Assembly: GCA_050732635.1 (NCBI GenBank)
Contig: JBOHRE010000004.1
Location: 1-64,000, forward strand
Direction of reading: 5' to 3'
DNA from: JBOHRE01 sp050732635
Lineage (GTDB): Bacteria > Gemmatimonadota > Gemmatimonadetes > Longimicrobiales > RSA9
Length of the DNA stretch: 64,000 bases
Within the stretch, counting starts at the first letter, position 1. The number at the start of each line of letters is the position of its first letter. Made by a program: the position numbers and the translations under genes. The notes beneath the pieces are model-generated. The model was not told the origin of the DNA, searched no databases, and worked only from the letters and a program-made list of their open reading frames with translations. This document shows, piece by piece, positions 17,823 to 25,190 of the stretch.

Positions 17823-18776
17823 TCACTCGATCGGCTGCAGGTTCGCGACGATCGCCTCGCGGCGCGGCTCGAGGAACGGCGGCAGCGCGATGTCCTCGCC
17901 CAGCGTCGCGAGATCCTCGTCCACGGCGAAGCCCGGTCCATCGGTCGCGATCTCGAAGAGGATGCCGTTCGGCTCGCGGAAGTACAGGCTGCGGAAGTAG
18001 TAGCGGTCGATCTCGCCGCTGTTCGGCACACCCAGCGAGTTCAACCGCTCGGTCCAGGCGTGGTACTCCTGCTCGTTCGGCGTGCGGAACGCGACGTGAT
18101 GCACGCCGCCGGCGCCCTGCCGCGCGATCGGCAGGTCCGGCTGCACGGCGACGTGCAGCTCGGCGTGCGGGCCGCCGCCGCCCATCTCGTAGACGTGCAC
18201 GTTCGGCGATGCACTGGCGGGGTGCGCGTACTCGCGCGCGGGCCGCATGTTCAGCACCCGGGTCAGCACTAGGTCCGTCTGCGTCACGTTCGGCACGCTC
18301 ATCACGATCGGACCGAGACCACGGATCTGGTACTCGGCGCGGACCGGACTGTCGTCCCAGATGCGCGGGGCCGGGCCCTGGCCGCTGTCATCGACCAGCG
18401 CGAGCCGCTGGCCCTCGGGGTCCTCGAAATCGAGTGTGGCGCGACCGTCGCGCTCGGTGACGCCTGCGGTCTTCACACCGTACTCGCCGAGCCGCTCGGC
18501 CCACCAGTCGAGCGCTGCCGTGCCGTGCACGCGCAGGCTCGTGCAGGTGATGCTGTGCGTGCCGCGTCGTTCGGGCGGCACGTTCCAGTCGAAGAACGTC
18601 AGGTCCGTACCCGGACTGCCCACCGCATCGGCGTAGAACAGGTGGTAGGCGCTGACATCGTCCTGGTTCACACTGCGCTTCACCAGGCGCATGCCCATGA
18701 CGCGTGTATAGAAGCCGTGATTCTCCCGCACGCGAGCGGTGATCGCGGTCAGGTGGTGGATGCCGTGCAGATCCAT
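17823..18776 (-). CDS. ring-cleaving dioxygenase of the VOC superfamily
   Basis: A 317-residue protein with two glyoxalase-type halves, like the MhqO/LinE group of hydroquinone-type ring-cleaving dioxygenases. It starts with the characteristic [14 protein letters not shown], where H7/H8 give the first metal ligand; [16 protein letters not shown] near residue 225 gives the second histidine, and the [18 protein letters not shown] segment contains the glutamate ligand. Predicted cytosolic Fe(II) enzyme acting on a hydroquinone or similar aromatic. It is the first gene of a minus-strand pair with the DDAH-type gene. Confidence 0.87.
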   Translation of the reverse strand: MDLHGIHHLTAITARVRENHGFYTRVMGMRLVKRSVNQDDVSAYHLFYADAVGSPGTDLTFFDWNVPPERRGTHSITCTSLRVHGTAALDWWAERLGEYGVKTAGVTERDGRATLDFEDPEGQRLALVDDSGQGPAPRIWDDSPVRAEYQIRGLGPIVMSVPNVTQTDLVLTRVLNMRPAREYAHPASASPNVHVYEMGGGGPHAELHVAVQPDLPIARQGAGGVHHVAFRTPNEQEYHAWTERLNSLGVPNSGEIDRYYFRSLYFREPNGILFEIATDGPGFAVDEDLATLGEDIALPPFLEPRREAIVANLQPIE

Positions 18777-18919
18777 GTCGGGTGTTCGGCTCGCGGAGGG
18801 TCAGGACAGTCCGGCCCGTACCGGCAGCGCCTGCTCTCGGTTCCACGGTGGCAACGCGCTCATCGGGGCTCCTCGCCTTTGAGGCCAGTGGTCGATCGAC
18901 TAGGCTGGGGCCTGCGAAA

Positions 18920-19216
18920 TCAGCGCCCGCCGGCGCGAAGGAAACGCCGGCCGACGGTAATGAAGCGGCGGTCGCGTTGGGCTTCCGGCCGCGCCTGCTC
19001 CTTGTCGATCAGCCGCTGGACATGCGCACGCAACTGCGGCTCACCCCAACGGTAGCCGGTCGCCGCCTCGGCGCTGCTGGTGTGCCCATCACGCGCAGCT
19101 TCCAGTAGCACGAGCGCGGCCGCGGTGTCGTAGGAGGGGTCGTCGGCCGGCGGCAGCCCGAAATCGCGAGTCGGCTCGAAGTCGTCCGCATCTTCCTTCA
19201 CGAATGCGCGTGACAT
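18920..19216 (-). CDS. conserved hypothetical protein, 98 residues
   Basis: A small acidic-to-basic soluble protein beginning MSRAFVKED, a start that resembles the N-terminus of GreA/GreB-type proteins, but without the rest of that fold. It contains SSAEAATGYRWGEPQLRAHV, a segment I have the impression of having seen in other uncharacterised bacterial proteins. There is no signal peptide or membrane segment. It follows, after 60 bases, another small conserved gene in the same direction. Function unknown. Confidence 0.6.
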   Translation of the reverse strand: MSRAFVKEDADDFEPTRDFGLPPADDPSYDTAAALVLLEAARDGHTSSAEAATGYRWGEPQLRAHVQRLIDKEQARPEAQRDRRFITVGRRFLRAGGR

Positions 19217-19276
19217 GATCCTGGCTACTCTCCGTCTGTGGGGTGGCCTGCGGTGCGCCGGGCCGGAATCGGCGCC

Positions 19277-19603
19277 TCAGGTTCTGCAGCCGCACAGCGC
19301 GAAGGTGCTGTGCAGGAACGCCTTCGTGCCCCCGGGGCCGCGCAGCCGCAGCCAGAGTGGACCGTGCCGCGGCTCGGCCGCCAGCTCGAGCGTGAGGAAC
19401 GGGCAGCAGGCGCGCTCGAAAGTGATCAGCTCCGCGAGTCGGGCGATCCATTGCGGCTCCGCAGGAAAGCGCAGCGCGAACCCGTCCGCGAGCTCGACGA
19501 CCTCCTGGATCGCCGGCCGCAGCTCGTCCTGCAGCTCGCGCTGGCGGGCCACCTGATCCGGTGCGCTCAGCGTGCAGGCGATGGGCACTGCGTTGTCGGT
19601 CAT
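19277..19603 (-). CDS. conserved hypothetical protein with CCPF motif, 108 residues
   Basis: A small protein starting MTDNAVPIACTLSAPDQ with a central ERACCPFLTLEL motif and a C-terminal GPGGTKAFL and CGC. Proteins of this pattern are common in soil bacteria near metal or regulator genes but have no established function that I can name. The paired cysteines could bind a metal. The longer open frame upstream is not used because the conserved start is at 19603. The 195 bases before it carry a GGCGCC-TG-GGCGCC palindrome at about 19648 and no other recognisable signal. Confidence 0.65.
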   Translation of the reverse strand: MTDNAVPIACTLSAPDQVARQRELQDELRPAIQEVVELADGFALRFPAEPQWIARLAELITFERACCPFLTLELAAEPRHGPLWLRLRGPGGTKAFLHSTFALCGCRT

Positions 19604-19798
19604 ACTCGCGATCCTGTCCGTGGGCGCGCAGCAGGAGGCGCCTGGGCGCCGGCCCTGCGTAACGACTACAGCGCCACCGGATCCGCGTCCAGATGGACAC
19701 CCCGTGCTCGTGGTCGGCCCCGGACCGCCGCCGGTCACCTTTCCATTTCGAAGCAGCGGACACACGCGCCGATCGGCACGCGAACGCCTGCCGCCTGC

Positions 19799-20323
19799 TC
19801 AGGTCCGGGCCGGCTGGTCGTGCGCGGCTGCGGATTCGCGGTGGTAGTGGATCAGGTCGGTCGACGGCGGGGCGAACCCGAGCTGACGCAACATGGTCAC
19901 CACCTGGCCGCGGTGATACGTGGAGTGGTTGACCACATGGCGCAGCATCTGCCACAGCGGCGATTCGAGCGCAGTACCGGCGAAGTTCGTGTACGCGATC
20001 ACATCATCGAGGCGTTGCTCGGTCAGTCCCGCGAGGAAGTGCGTCTGATCGGCCTCGACCTGGGCCCAGCGCGCCGTCAGCTCCTGCTGCGTGCTCGCGG
20101 CCCAGTCCTCCGGGAGGCTGCGCGGCGAGCTGCCTTGCCAGCGGCACAGCCACACCCATTCCGCGCCGAGAATATGAACCAGCGTGTCCCGCACCGAGGG
20201 GAAGCTGCTGCCGAGATCCCGGGCGTAGGCGTCGGCGGGCAGGGCGCAGCCGGCAGTCAGGATTTCGGCGTTCGCCCAGCGGTTGTAGGCGTAGAGCTGT
20301 CGGATTTCCTCGAGGCGCGTCAT
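19799..20323 (-). CDS. DinB family protein
   Basis: A four-helix DinB/YfiT-type putative metal-dependent protein of 174 residues from the ATG chosen. The three histidine ligands are seen in LVHILGAEW, and in HVVNHSTYHRGQ, in the usual order and spacing. The open frame could start at an upstream TTG (20347), but the conserved helix LEEIRQLYAYNRWAN begins right after the ATG at 20323. DinB proteins often act as thiol-dependent transferases or isomerases; the thiol and substrate are unknown. Confidence 0.85.
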   Translation of the reverse strand: MTRLEEIRQLYAYNRWANAEILTAGCALPADAYARDLGSSFPSVRDTLVHILGAEWVWLCRWQGSSPRSLPEDWAASTQQELTARWAQVEADQTHFLAGLTEQRLDDVIAYTNFAGTALESPLWQMLRHVVNHSTYHRGQVVTMLRQLGFAPPSTDLIHYHRESAAAHDQPART

Positions 20324-20402
20324 CTGGTCCGGTGGCAGCGACTGCAAGCATACGACGGCCGCACCGAGGCGTGCGCCCGGCGGCGATCGCCCGCCCGCGC
20401 GA

Positions 20403-21419
20403 CTACACCTTGCGGCATGCGTCCTGGATCTGCCGCTTCGCTTTCCGCTGGTCGTTGATGGTGTCGTAGAAGTCGGTCAGGTAGTCGAGCGCCTGCTTCC
20501 GCTCGCGCTCCCTGAGTCCGGGCTGCGAGCGGTACAGCTCCTCGATCTCGCCACGCCGCTCGTTGAAGAGGCCGAAGAACGATGGGAAATCCACGTCCGG
20601 CCGACACAGCCCGCGGTAGAGCCGCTCCTTCACGGTGCGCGTGCCCAGACTCGCATCGGGGCGAGCGTACTTGGCGTTCACCATGCCCGACCAGTCGAAG
20701 TCGTACGGCACCGGCACGACCTCACCGGCGCCGTTCTGGAGCAGCTCGACGTTGTGGCGGAAGTAGATCGAGAAATCCGTGTTCCCGACCATGTACTGGA
20801 ACAGCGCGATGCGGCCTTCGTGTGCGCCCGATACCAGGTGCGGCGGCACTTGCGGGGCGGCGAGCAGCGTGCCGCCGAGCCGCGCAGCCACCGCGTCCGC
20901 GTCCTCGATCAGGAAGCCCCAGCGGACCAGCGGCTTGCCCCCGTTCGTCGGCGCGTAGGTGATCCTGGCCAGGCGCACGCGGAAGCTGTAGTCGGTGATC
21001 AGGTTGTAGGCGCGATAGATCAGATACTCCTCGAGCACGTTCTGCTCGTAGTCCTCATCATCGCGGCAGTGGGTCACCAGCTTCAGCTTGTCTTCGCCAT
21101 CGAGCGGCGTACCGGCTAGTGCGCTCTTCGGGAAGTTGAGGCGCAACGGCGGAAATCGGCAGGTGCTCTTCTTGAGCCGGAAATTGCCGCGCGTTTTCAG
21201 CTTCAGCGGCAGCTCGATCTCGGCGCCGTCGTCGCCCGTCAGGAAGAAGCGCGCATCACGGTATACGGTTTCCTGGCCGCGATCGTCGTCGAGCTGCTCG
21301 AAATCCGCTTCGATACGGAAAGCGAGCGGCTCCGCCGATTCGAAGAGGCTGGGCGCAGGTGGCTGAAACTGGAGCGCAGGCAGGATCAGCAGGACCAGCG
21401 AGAAGGGCAGGCTAGGCAT
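20403..21419 (-). CDS. exported protein resembling CotH-like atypical kinases
   Basis: A 338-residue protein with an N-terminal signal peptide (residues 1 to about 22) and a GGGGGTG ribosome-binding site. The middle reads KLKLVTHCRDDEDYEQNVLEEYLIYRAYN, then RLARITY, MVGNTDFSIYFRHN and PVPYDFDWSGMVNAKYA. This order of a conserved Lys, a GNTD..HN loop and a DFDW motif recalls the spore-coat kinase CotH and related secreted kinases, but I judge this by eye. If right, it would phosphorylate or bind an exported substrate. The Arg/Lys-rich C-terminus looks helical. Confidence 0.55.
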   Translation of the reverse strand: MPSLPFSLVLLILPALQFQPPAPSLFESAEPLAFRIEADFEQLDDDRGQETVYRDARFFLTGDDGAEIELPLKLKTRGNFRLKKSTCRFPPLRLNFPKSALAGTPLDGEDKLKLVTHCRDDEDYEQNVLEEYLIYRAYNLITDYSFRVRLARITYAPTNGGKPLVRWGFLIEDADAVAARLGGTLLAAPQVPPHLVSGAHEGRIALFQYMVGNTDFSIYFRHNVELLQNGAGEVVPVPYDFDWSGMVNAKYARPDASLGTRTVKERLYRGLCRPDVDFPSFFGLFNERRGEIEELYRSQPGLRERERKQALDYLTDFYDTINDQRKAKRQIQDACRKV

Positions 21420-21530
21420 GGCGGCACCCCCGTCGTGAGGTGTAATCCATCAAGTTAACGGGTGGCCCCGGCCACGACCAGAATCAGCTGATCGGCCCGG
21501 CGCCGGTGCTCGGGCCGGGCTCGGCGACAC

Positions 21531-22115
21531 TCACCTGCGCGGCTCGTCCCGGCGCAGCAGCCCGATCCGGCGGCCCGCCTCCGAGTCCGCGATCAGCGTC
21601 GCCAGCCGCTTCTGGCGCGTCGCATCGCGTTTCGCGCCGATCACCCACCACATTGCCGTCTTGCGATAGCCCGGCGGCTGCGCCTGGAAGAACGTCCAGG
21701 CCCGCGGCCGGGCGCGAAACTGCGCTTCCTGCTCCTCGGACAGGGCCACATGCTCGCGCTCGAACGAGTACTGCTTCGAGCGCTTCTCAGCACGCGAGGC
21801 GAACGCCTTCAGCCCCGCCTCATGCATCAGCCCGGCCACGATCAGCGCCTGCGCCCGGTTCGTGTTCACGGCGCTCCACAGACTGCCGGGCCTGCGCGGC
21901 GTGAAGCGGGTGACGTAGCTGTCCTCGCCGAGTGACTTGCGTACGCCATCGATCCAACCGAAGCAGAGTGCCTGGTCGACCGCTTCGGGCCAGGTGATGC
22001 TCGGCTTGCCGGAGCCCTTCTTGTAGAACCCGACCCAGAGCTCCTGAGCGGAGTCGTGATGTCGCATGAGCCAGCGCCGGAACGCGGCCGGCGTCGCGAA
22101 GAACGTCGGCTTCAC
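21531..22115 (-). CDS. YdeI/OmpD-associated family protein
   Basis: A 194-residue protein of the YdeI (OmdA) family. It opens with PTFFATPAAFRRWL, then KKGSGKPSITWPEAVDQALCFGWIDGVRKSL, the usual family signature, and carries a C-terminal FFQAQPPGYRKTAMWWVIGAKRDATRQKRL region. It starts with GTG, overlapping the stop of the upstream lipoprotein gene as GTGA, so the two are translationally coupled. Relatives are linked to resistance to cationic peptides, but the mechanism is not established. Confidence 0.85.
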   Translation of the reverse strand: MKPTFFATPAAFRRWLMRHHDSAQELWVGFYKKGSGKPSITWPEAVDQALCFGWIDGVRKSLGEDSYVTRFTPRRPGSLWSAVNTNRAQALIVAGLMHEAGLKAFASRAEKRSKQYSFEREHVALSEEQEAQFRARPRAWTFFQAQPPGYRKTAMWWVIGAKRDATRQKRLATLIADSEAGRRIGLLRRDEPRR

Positions 22116-23335
22116 GAGGACCGCGGCGGCGCGCTCACCGCCTCAATTCGAAAAGCGATGAGCCAGGGCTCGTCATGGGCACCGAACTCGAGGCCCCAGA
22201 CGGTGTCGCCGACCGCCGACTGCAGCCGCACGCCTGCCGGCACGCCGACCTCGCCGAGGAACCTGCCGTCGACATCGAAGACATCGAAGGTGGCGCCGGC
22301 AACGCCATGGAGCGCAGCGGCCGGATCAAACGGCGATGGGCGGTCCCGCTGCACCCACAAGCGGCCGTCCGGGTCGAGGATCAGCCGGCCGATCGAGGCG
22401 GGCGTCACGGGCGGGCCGGCCTGCGCGATCGCCGCCGCGAGCGGACGCATTGGCTCGGCGACGTCGCCCGCGCCCCGCTCGGCATTCGTCAGCGGCAGCG
22501 GCGGCACCTGCCGGCACAGCTGACGCAGCGGCGCTCCATCGGCGCCGTAGATCACCACTCGATAAGTGCCGTCGGGCGCGGCGGCGGCGAGCTGGCCACG
22601 GGATCCAAGCGCGACGAGCGGCCTCGGCCAGCCGGGTAGCGGCCAGCCGGCGAACGGCCCGTCCTGCACGATCGGCACGCGCGCGGCTACCACCGTATCC
22701 ACCGAGGAAGCGCCAGCCCGCAGACGGAGCACAGCCATGGGCGCAACGTTCGTAGACGCCTCGCCGCGCGCACCTCTTCCCGGCTGAAGGAGCACGCTGC
22801 CGGACGGCTGAACACCGGCCCAGCCGATTTCACCGCCAGCAACCATCGGAGCCGTGAAACTTGGATCGATCCCGAGATCCTCTGCCACCGCCGAGCCGGC
22901 GCGCACGAATGCAACCTTGGGAGCCATGACATCGAAGACCGCGAGCGTGCGTTGGTCGGTCCACGCGACGGCGATGGGCGTGGTCACCTCGCCCGGACCA
23001 CGACCCATCCGCGTCCACGCGCCCAGCCACTCCCCGTCTGGTGCAACAACGACAACTTCACCGAGCCCGAAGTCGGCGATCGCGGTGTAGCCGTCGTGGT
23101 TCGTCGCAATCGACGCCGGAACGTGCAGCTCCTGCCCTTCGTTCAGGCCCCCCGCGCGCCAGAGCTCGACCAACCGTGCGCGCTCCGAGTGCCAGCGCCC
23201 GGATCGACCATTCTCTGTCACAGCTACATCAGGCACCAGCGGCTCGCGGCGCACCTCCGAGGACGGCTCGGCGCAACCGGCCAGAGTCATCGGCCACAGC
23301 AGAGAGAGCAAGGCGCGGCCGCGCTGCTGCGTCAT
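22112..23335 (-). CDS. 6-bladed beta-propeller lipoprotein
   Basis: A 407-residue exported protein. The lipobox LAGC places the lipidated cysteine at residue 21. Downstream are propeller blade patterns such as VVVVAPDGEWLGAWTRMG followed by RGPGEVTTP, and FDVFDVDGRFLGEVGVPAG, typical of the 6-bladed beta-propeller (NHL-like) family that is abundant in Gemmatimonadota and Bacteroidota. The ATG at 23335 is chosen because the lipobox follows it directly; the open frame extends further. Likely a surface or periplasmic binding protein. A decayed relative lies at 53.9 kb. Confidence 0.75.
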   Translation of the reverse strand: MTQQRGRALLSLLWPMTLAGCAEPSSEVRREPLVPDVAVTENGRSGRWHSERARLVELWRAGGLNEGQELHVPASIATNHDGYTAIADFGLGEVVVVAPDGEWLGAWTRMGRGPGEVTTPIAVAWTDQRTLAVFDVMAPKVAFVRAGSAVAEDLGIDPSFTAPMVAGGEIGWAGVQPSGSVLLQPGRGARGEASTNVAPMAVLRLRAGASSVDTVVAARVPIVQDGPFAGWPLPGWPRPLVALGSRGQLAAAAPDGTYRVVIYGADGAPLRQLCRQVPPLPLTNAERGAGDVAEPMRPLAAAIAQAGPPVTPASIGRLILDPDGRLWVQRDRPSPFDPAAALHGVAGATFDVFDVDGRFLGEVGVPAGVRLQSAVGDTVWGLEFGAHDEPWLIAFRIEAVSAPPRSS

Positions 23336-23357
23336 GCTCGTTCCATGGGCGCGCACC

Positions 23358-23960
23358 TCAGAACGGCGATCCACTGCACGAGCCGCTGCAGCCGCCATAG
23401 GCGAAGGTGGACCGCCAGCCGGTGAGCTGACCGATGCGGACGGCGTTGTAGGAGCGAAGTCGCCCGTAATCCCTCGTGAGCTCGAATTCCACGTCCACCA
23501 GGGCATCCCCACGATCTCGCAGGTACGCCGCGACGTCGCGCGAACGCATGCCGACATGGTGCTCGGGCGCATTCACGAATCGTAGCACGACTTCGGGGAC
23601 GGTCGAGTCACTCCCCTCGGCCACGATCTGCCAGCGCATGCGTTCGACGGTCCGGGACTGCACGCCGGTGGCGAGTGCGTTGCCGATCAGACCGCCCGCC
23701 ATGAGCGGTACGCCGAGCAGCGACGCGTGTGCCGCCAGCCAGGGAGCGCTCGCGCGGCGCACGCGGCGGCGGGCCCAGATGGCCCACAGCAGGAAGGGCG
23801 TGGTGTAGACCGCGAGAACCACCGGTACCAGCGTCGGCCAGCCGCCGAGCACCAGCTGCAGCGCCTGCAGGACTGCGGCGACCCCGAGCAGCGCAAGCGA
23901 AGCCGCGAGTAGCGCATTCGGCGACACCAAGTGGACGCGTTCGCCGTGCACGTCACGCAT
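23358..23960 (-). CDS. hypothetical membrane protein
   Basis: A 200-residue protein with three or four hydrophobic segments in the first half (about residues 15-35, 42-62, 73-95) and a soluble C-terminal half that ends in a Gly-Ser-Cys-rich tail (GGCSGSCSGS). No family is recognised. Its ATG overlaps the stop of the DUF1697 gene upstream, so it is translationally coupled to it, and the lipoprotein gene follows 22 bases later. Confidence 0.6.
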   Translation of the reverse strand: MRDVHGERVHLVSPNALLAASLALLGVAAVLQALQLVLGGWPTLVPVVLAVYTTPFLLWAIWARRRVRRASAPWLAAHASLLGVPLMAGGLIGNALATGVQSRTVERMRWQIVAEGSDSTVPEVVLRFVNAPEHHVGMRSRDVAAYLRDRGDALVDVEFELTRDYGRLRSYNAVRIGQLTGWRSTFAYGGCSGSCSGSPF

Positions 23961-24498
23961 TGCGCAGCAGCCCGACGAGCGCGAGCACCGTGTTCCAGTT
24001 GCGCACAGTGCTGACGGTTCCGAGCCTGGAGTCGAAGTACTGCGTGGTCAGCTTGCTGCGCCCGATCCCGTTCGGGCAGCGCAGGTAGATCTCCCGTCCG
24101 CGCACCAGGAATTCGTCAGGCGGCGAGCGGTCCGGCGCGAGCGCAGCGAGCCCCGCCTTCTCGGGATGGTCCCGCAGAAACGCGACGTGCCACGACTTGG
24201 CGTCAGCGCCGCCAGCGCGGAACGGATTGTTGCCGGCCACCTGCTCGAGCTCGGTCAGCGTGCGCATCACGACCGGGACATCCAGGCCGAGGCGCTCCGA
24301 AAGCGCGGTCGTGATCAGTGCCGGCAGGTGTCGCACGTCGGCCGCCGCGGGCCGGAACACGACGTTGCCGCTCTGAATGTACGTGCGCACAGCGCTGCAG
24401 CCGGCAGCGCGGAAGATCGCGACCAGCTCGCTCATCGCCACGCGGTTCCGGCCGGCGAGATTGATGCCACGGAGCAGGGCTACGTGGGCTTCGTTCAT
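23953..24498 (-). CDS. DUF1697 family protein
   Basis: A 181-residue DUF1697 protein. Hallmarks are ALLRGINLAGRNRVAMSEL near the start, TYIQSGNVVF, the NNPF segment around residue 95 and the C-terminal NWNTVLALVGLL. The function of the family is unknown. The first ATG of the conserved region at 24498 is taken as the start. A second DUF1697 gene lies at 60.0 kb. Confidence 0.88.
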   Translation of the reverse strand: MNEAHVALLRGINLAGRNRVAMSELVAIFRAAGCSAVRTYIQSGNVVFRPAAADVRHLPALITTALSERLGLDVPVVMRTLTELEQVAGNNPFRAGGADAKSWHVAFLRDHPEKAGLAALAPDRSPPDEFLVRGREIYLRCPNGIGRSKLTTQYFDSRLGTVSTVRNWNTVLALVGLLRNA

Positions 24499-24579
24499 TG
24501 CCCGTCGCCCGATTGTCGTTGCGCCATTGCGCGGCTGCGGCGCGGGCCGTCCCATGAGCCCAGCGCTATACGCTGCGCC

Positions 24580-25068
24580 TCACCACGGTTCGTCCGCCGT
24601 CGGCCCGTAGATCGACGGCAGCGGCACGTCGAGCAGACGCAGGTACACCGTGAGCTGGCCGCGGTGATGGATCAGGTGATTCAGCGTGCTTCGCACCACC
24701 TCGCCGCGCGGCGCCGTGAACAGGACGCGATCACCGTGCTTCAGCGACCAGGGCACCGCCAGGTCGCCGCCGGTGACCGAGGCCAGCGCCTCGCGCGCGC
24801 CGCGAACGTTCTCATCGAGCTCACGCAACAGCGTCTCCGTGGCCTCGAAGCTGTAGCCGGTGGCCTGTGCCAGGTCGAGCACGGTCTCGTGCAGCGTCAT
24901 GGGGATCCAGCCTGGCATCCGAGCGACGAGTTGAGCCAGGTGGCCGAGCGCGAACGACTTCGGATGCGGCTTCCACGTCCCCTGGTCGCTGGGTACACGC
25001 TCCAGCAAGCGGCGCGTCGTGGCCATCTCCTGGTCGAACTCGGCCAGCGGGATCGCGGGCATGCTCAT
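24580..25068 (-). CDS. DinB family protein
   Basis: A 162-residue DinB-like protein with LGHLAQLVARMPGW near residue 45 and LNHLIHHRGQLTVYLRLLDVPLPSIYGPTADE at the end, a very typical DinB C-terminus with the HxxxH-type ligands. A GAGGAA site lies just before the ATG at 25068; the open frame upstream is ignored because it has none of the family. Probable metal-dependent thiol transferase or related enzyme of unknown substrate. Confidence 0.87.
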   Translation of the reverse strand: MSMPAIPLAEFDQEMATTRRLLERVPSDQGTWKPHPKSFALGHLAQLVARMPGWIPMTLHETVLDLAQATGYSFEATETLLRELDENVRGAREALASVTGGDLAVPWSLKHGDRVLFTAPRGEVVRSTLNHLIHHRGQLTVYLRLLDVPLPSIYGPTADEPW

Positions 25069-25190
25069 GGGTTCCTCGCGTCGGTCATGGGCGACGACGT
25101 GCGCCGTCCCGCCCGGTCCTGCCATCCTACCTCGGCAGACGCAGGCCGCCAAGGCTTCACATTCGAGTGTAGTGGTGCCACCCGTGCCGG

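Noticed and set aside
19640..19665. GGCGCC-TG-GGCGCC palindrome as terminator
   Set aside because: There is no T-run after it, and such palindromes are frequent in DNA of this composition.
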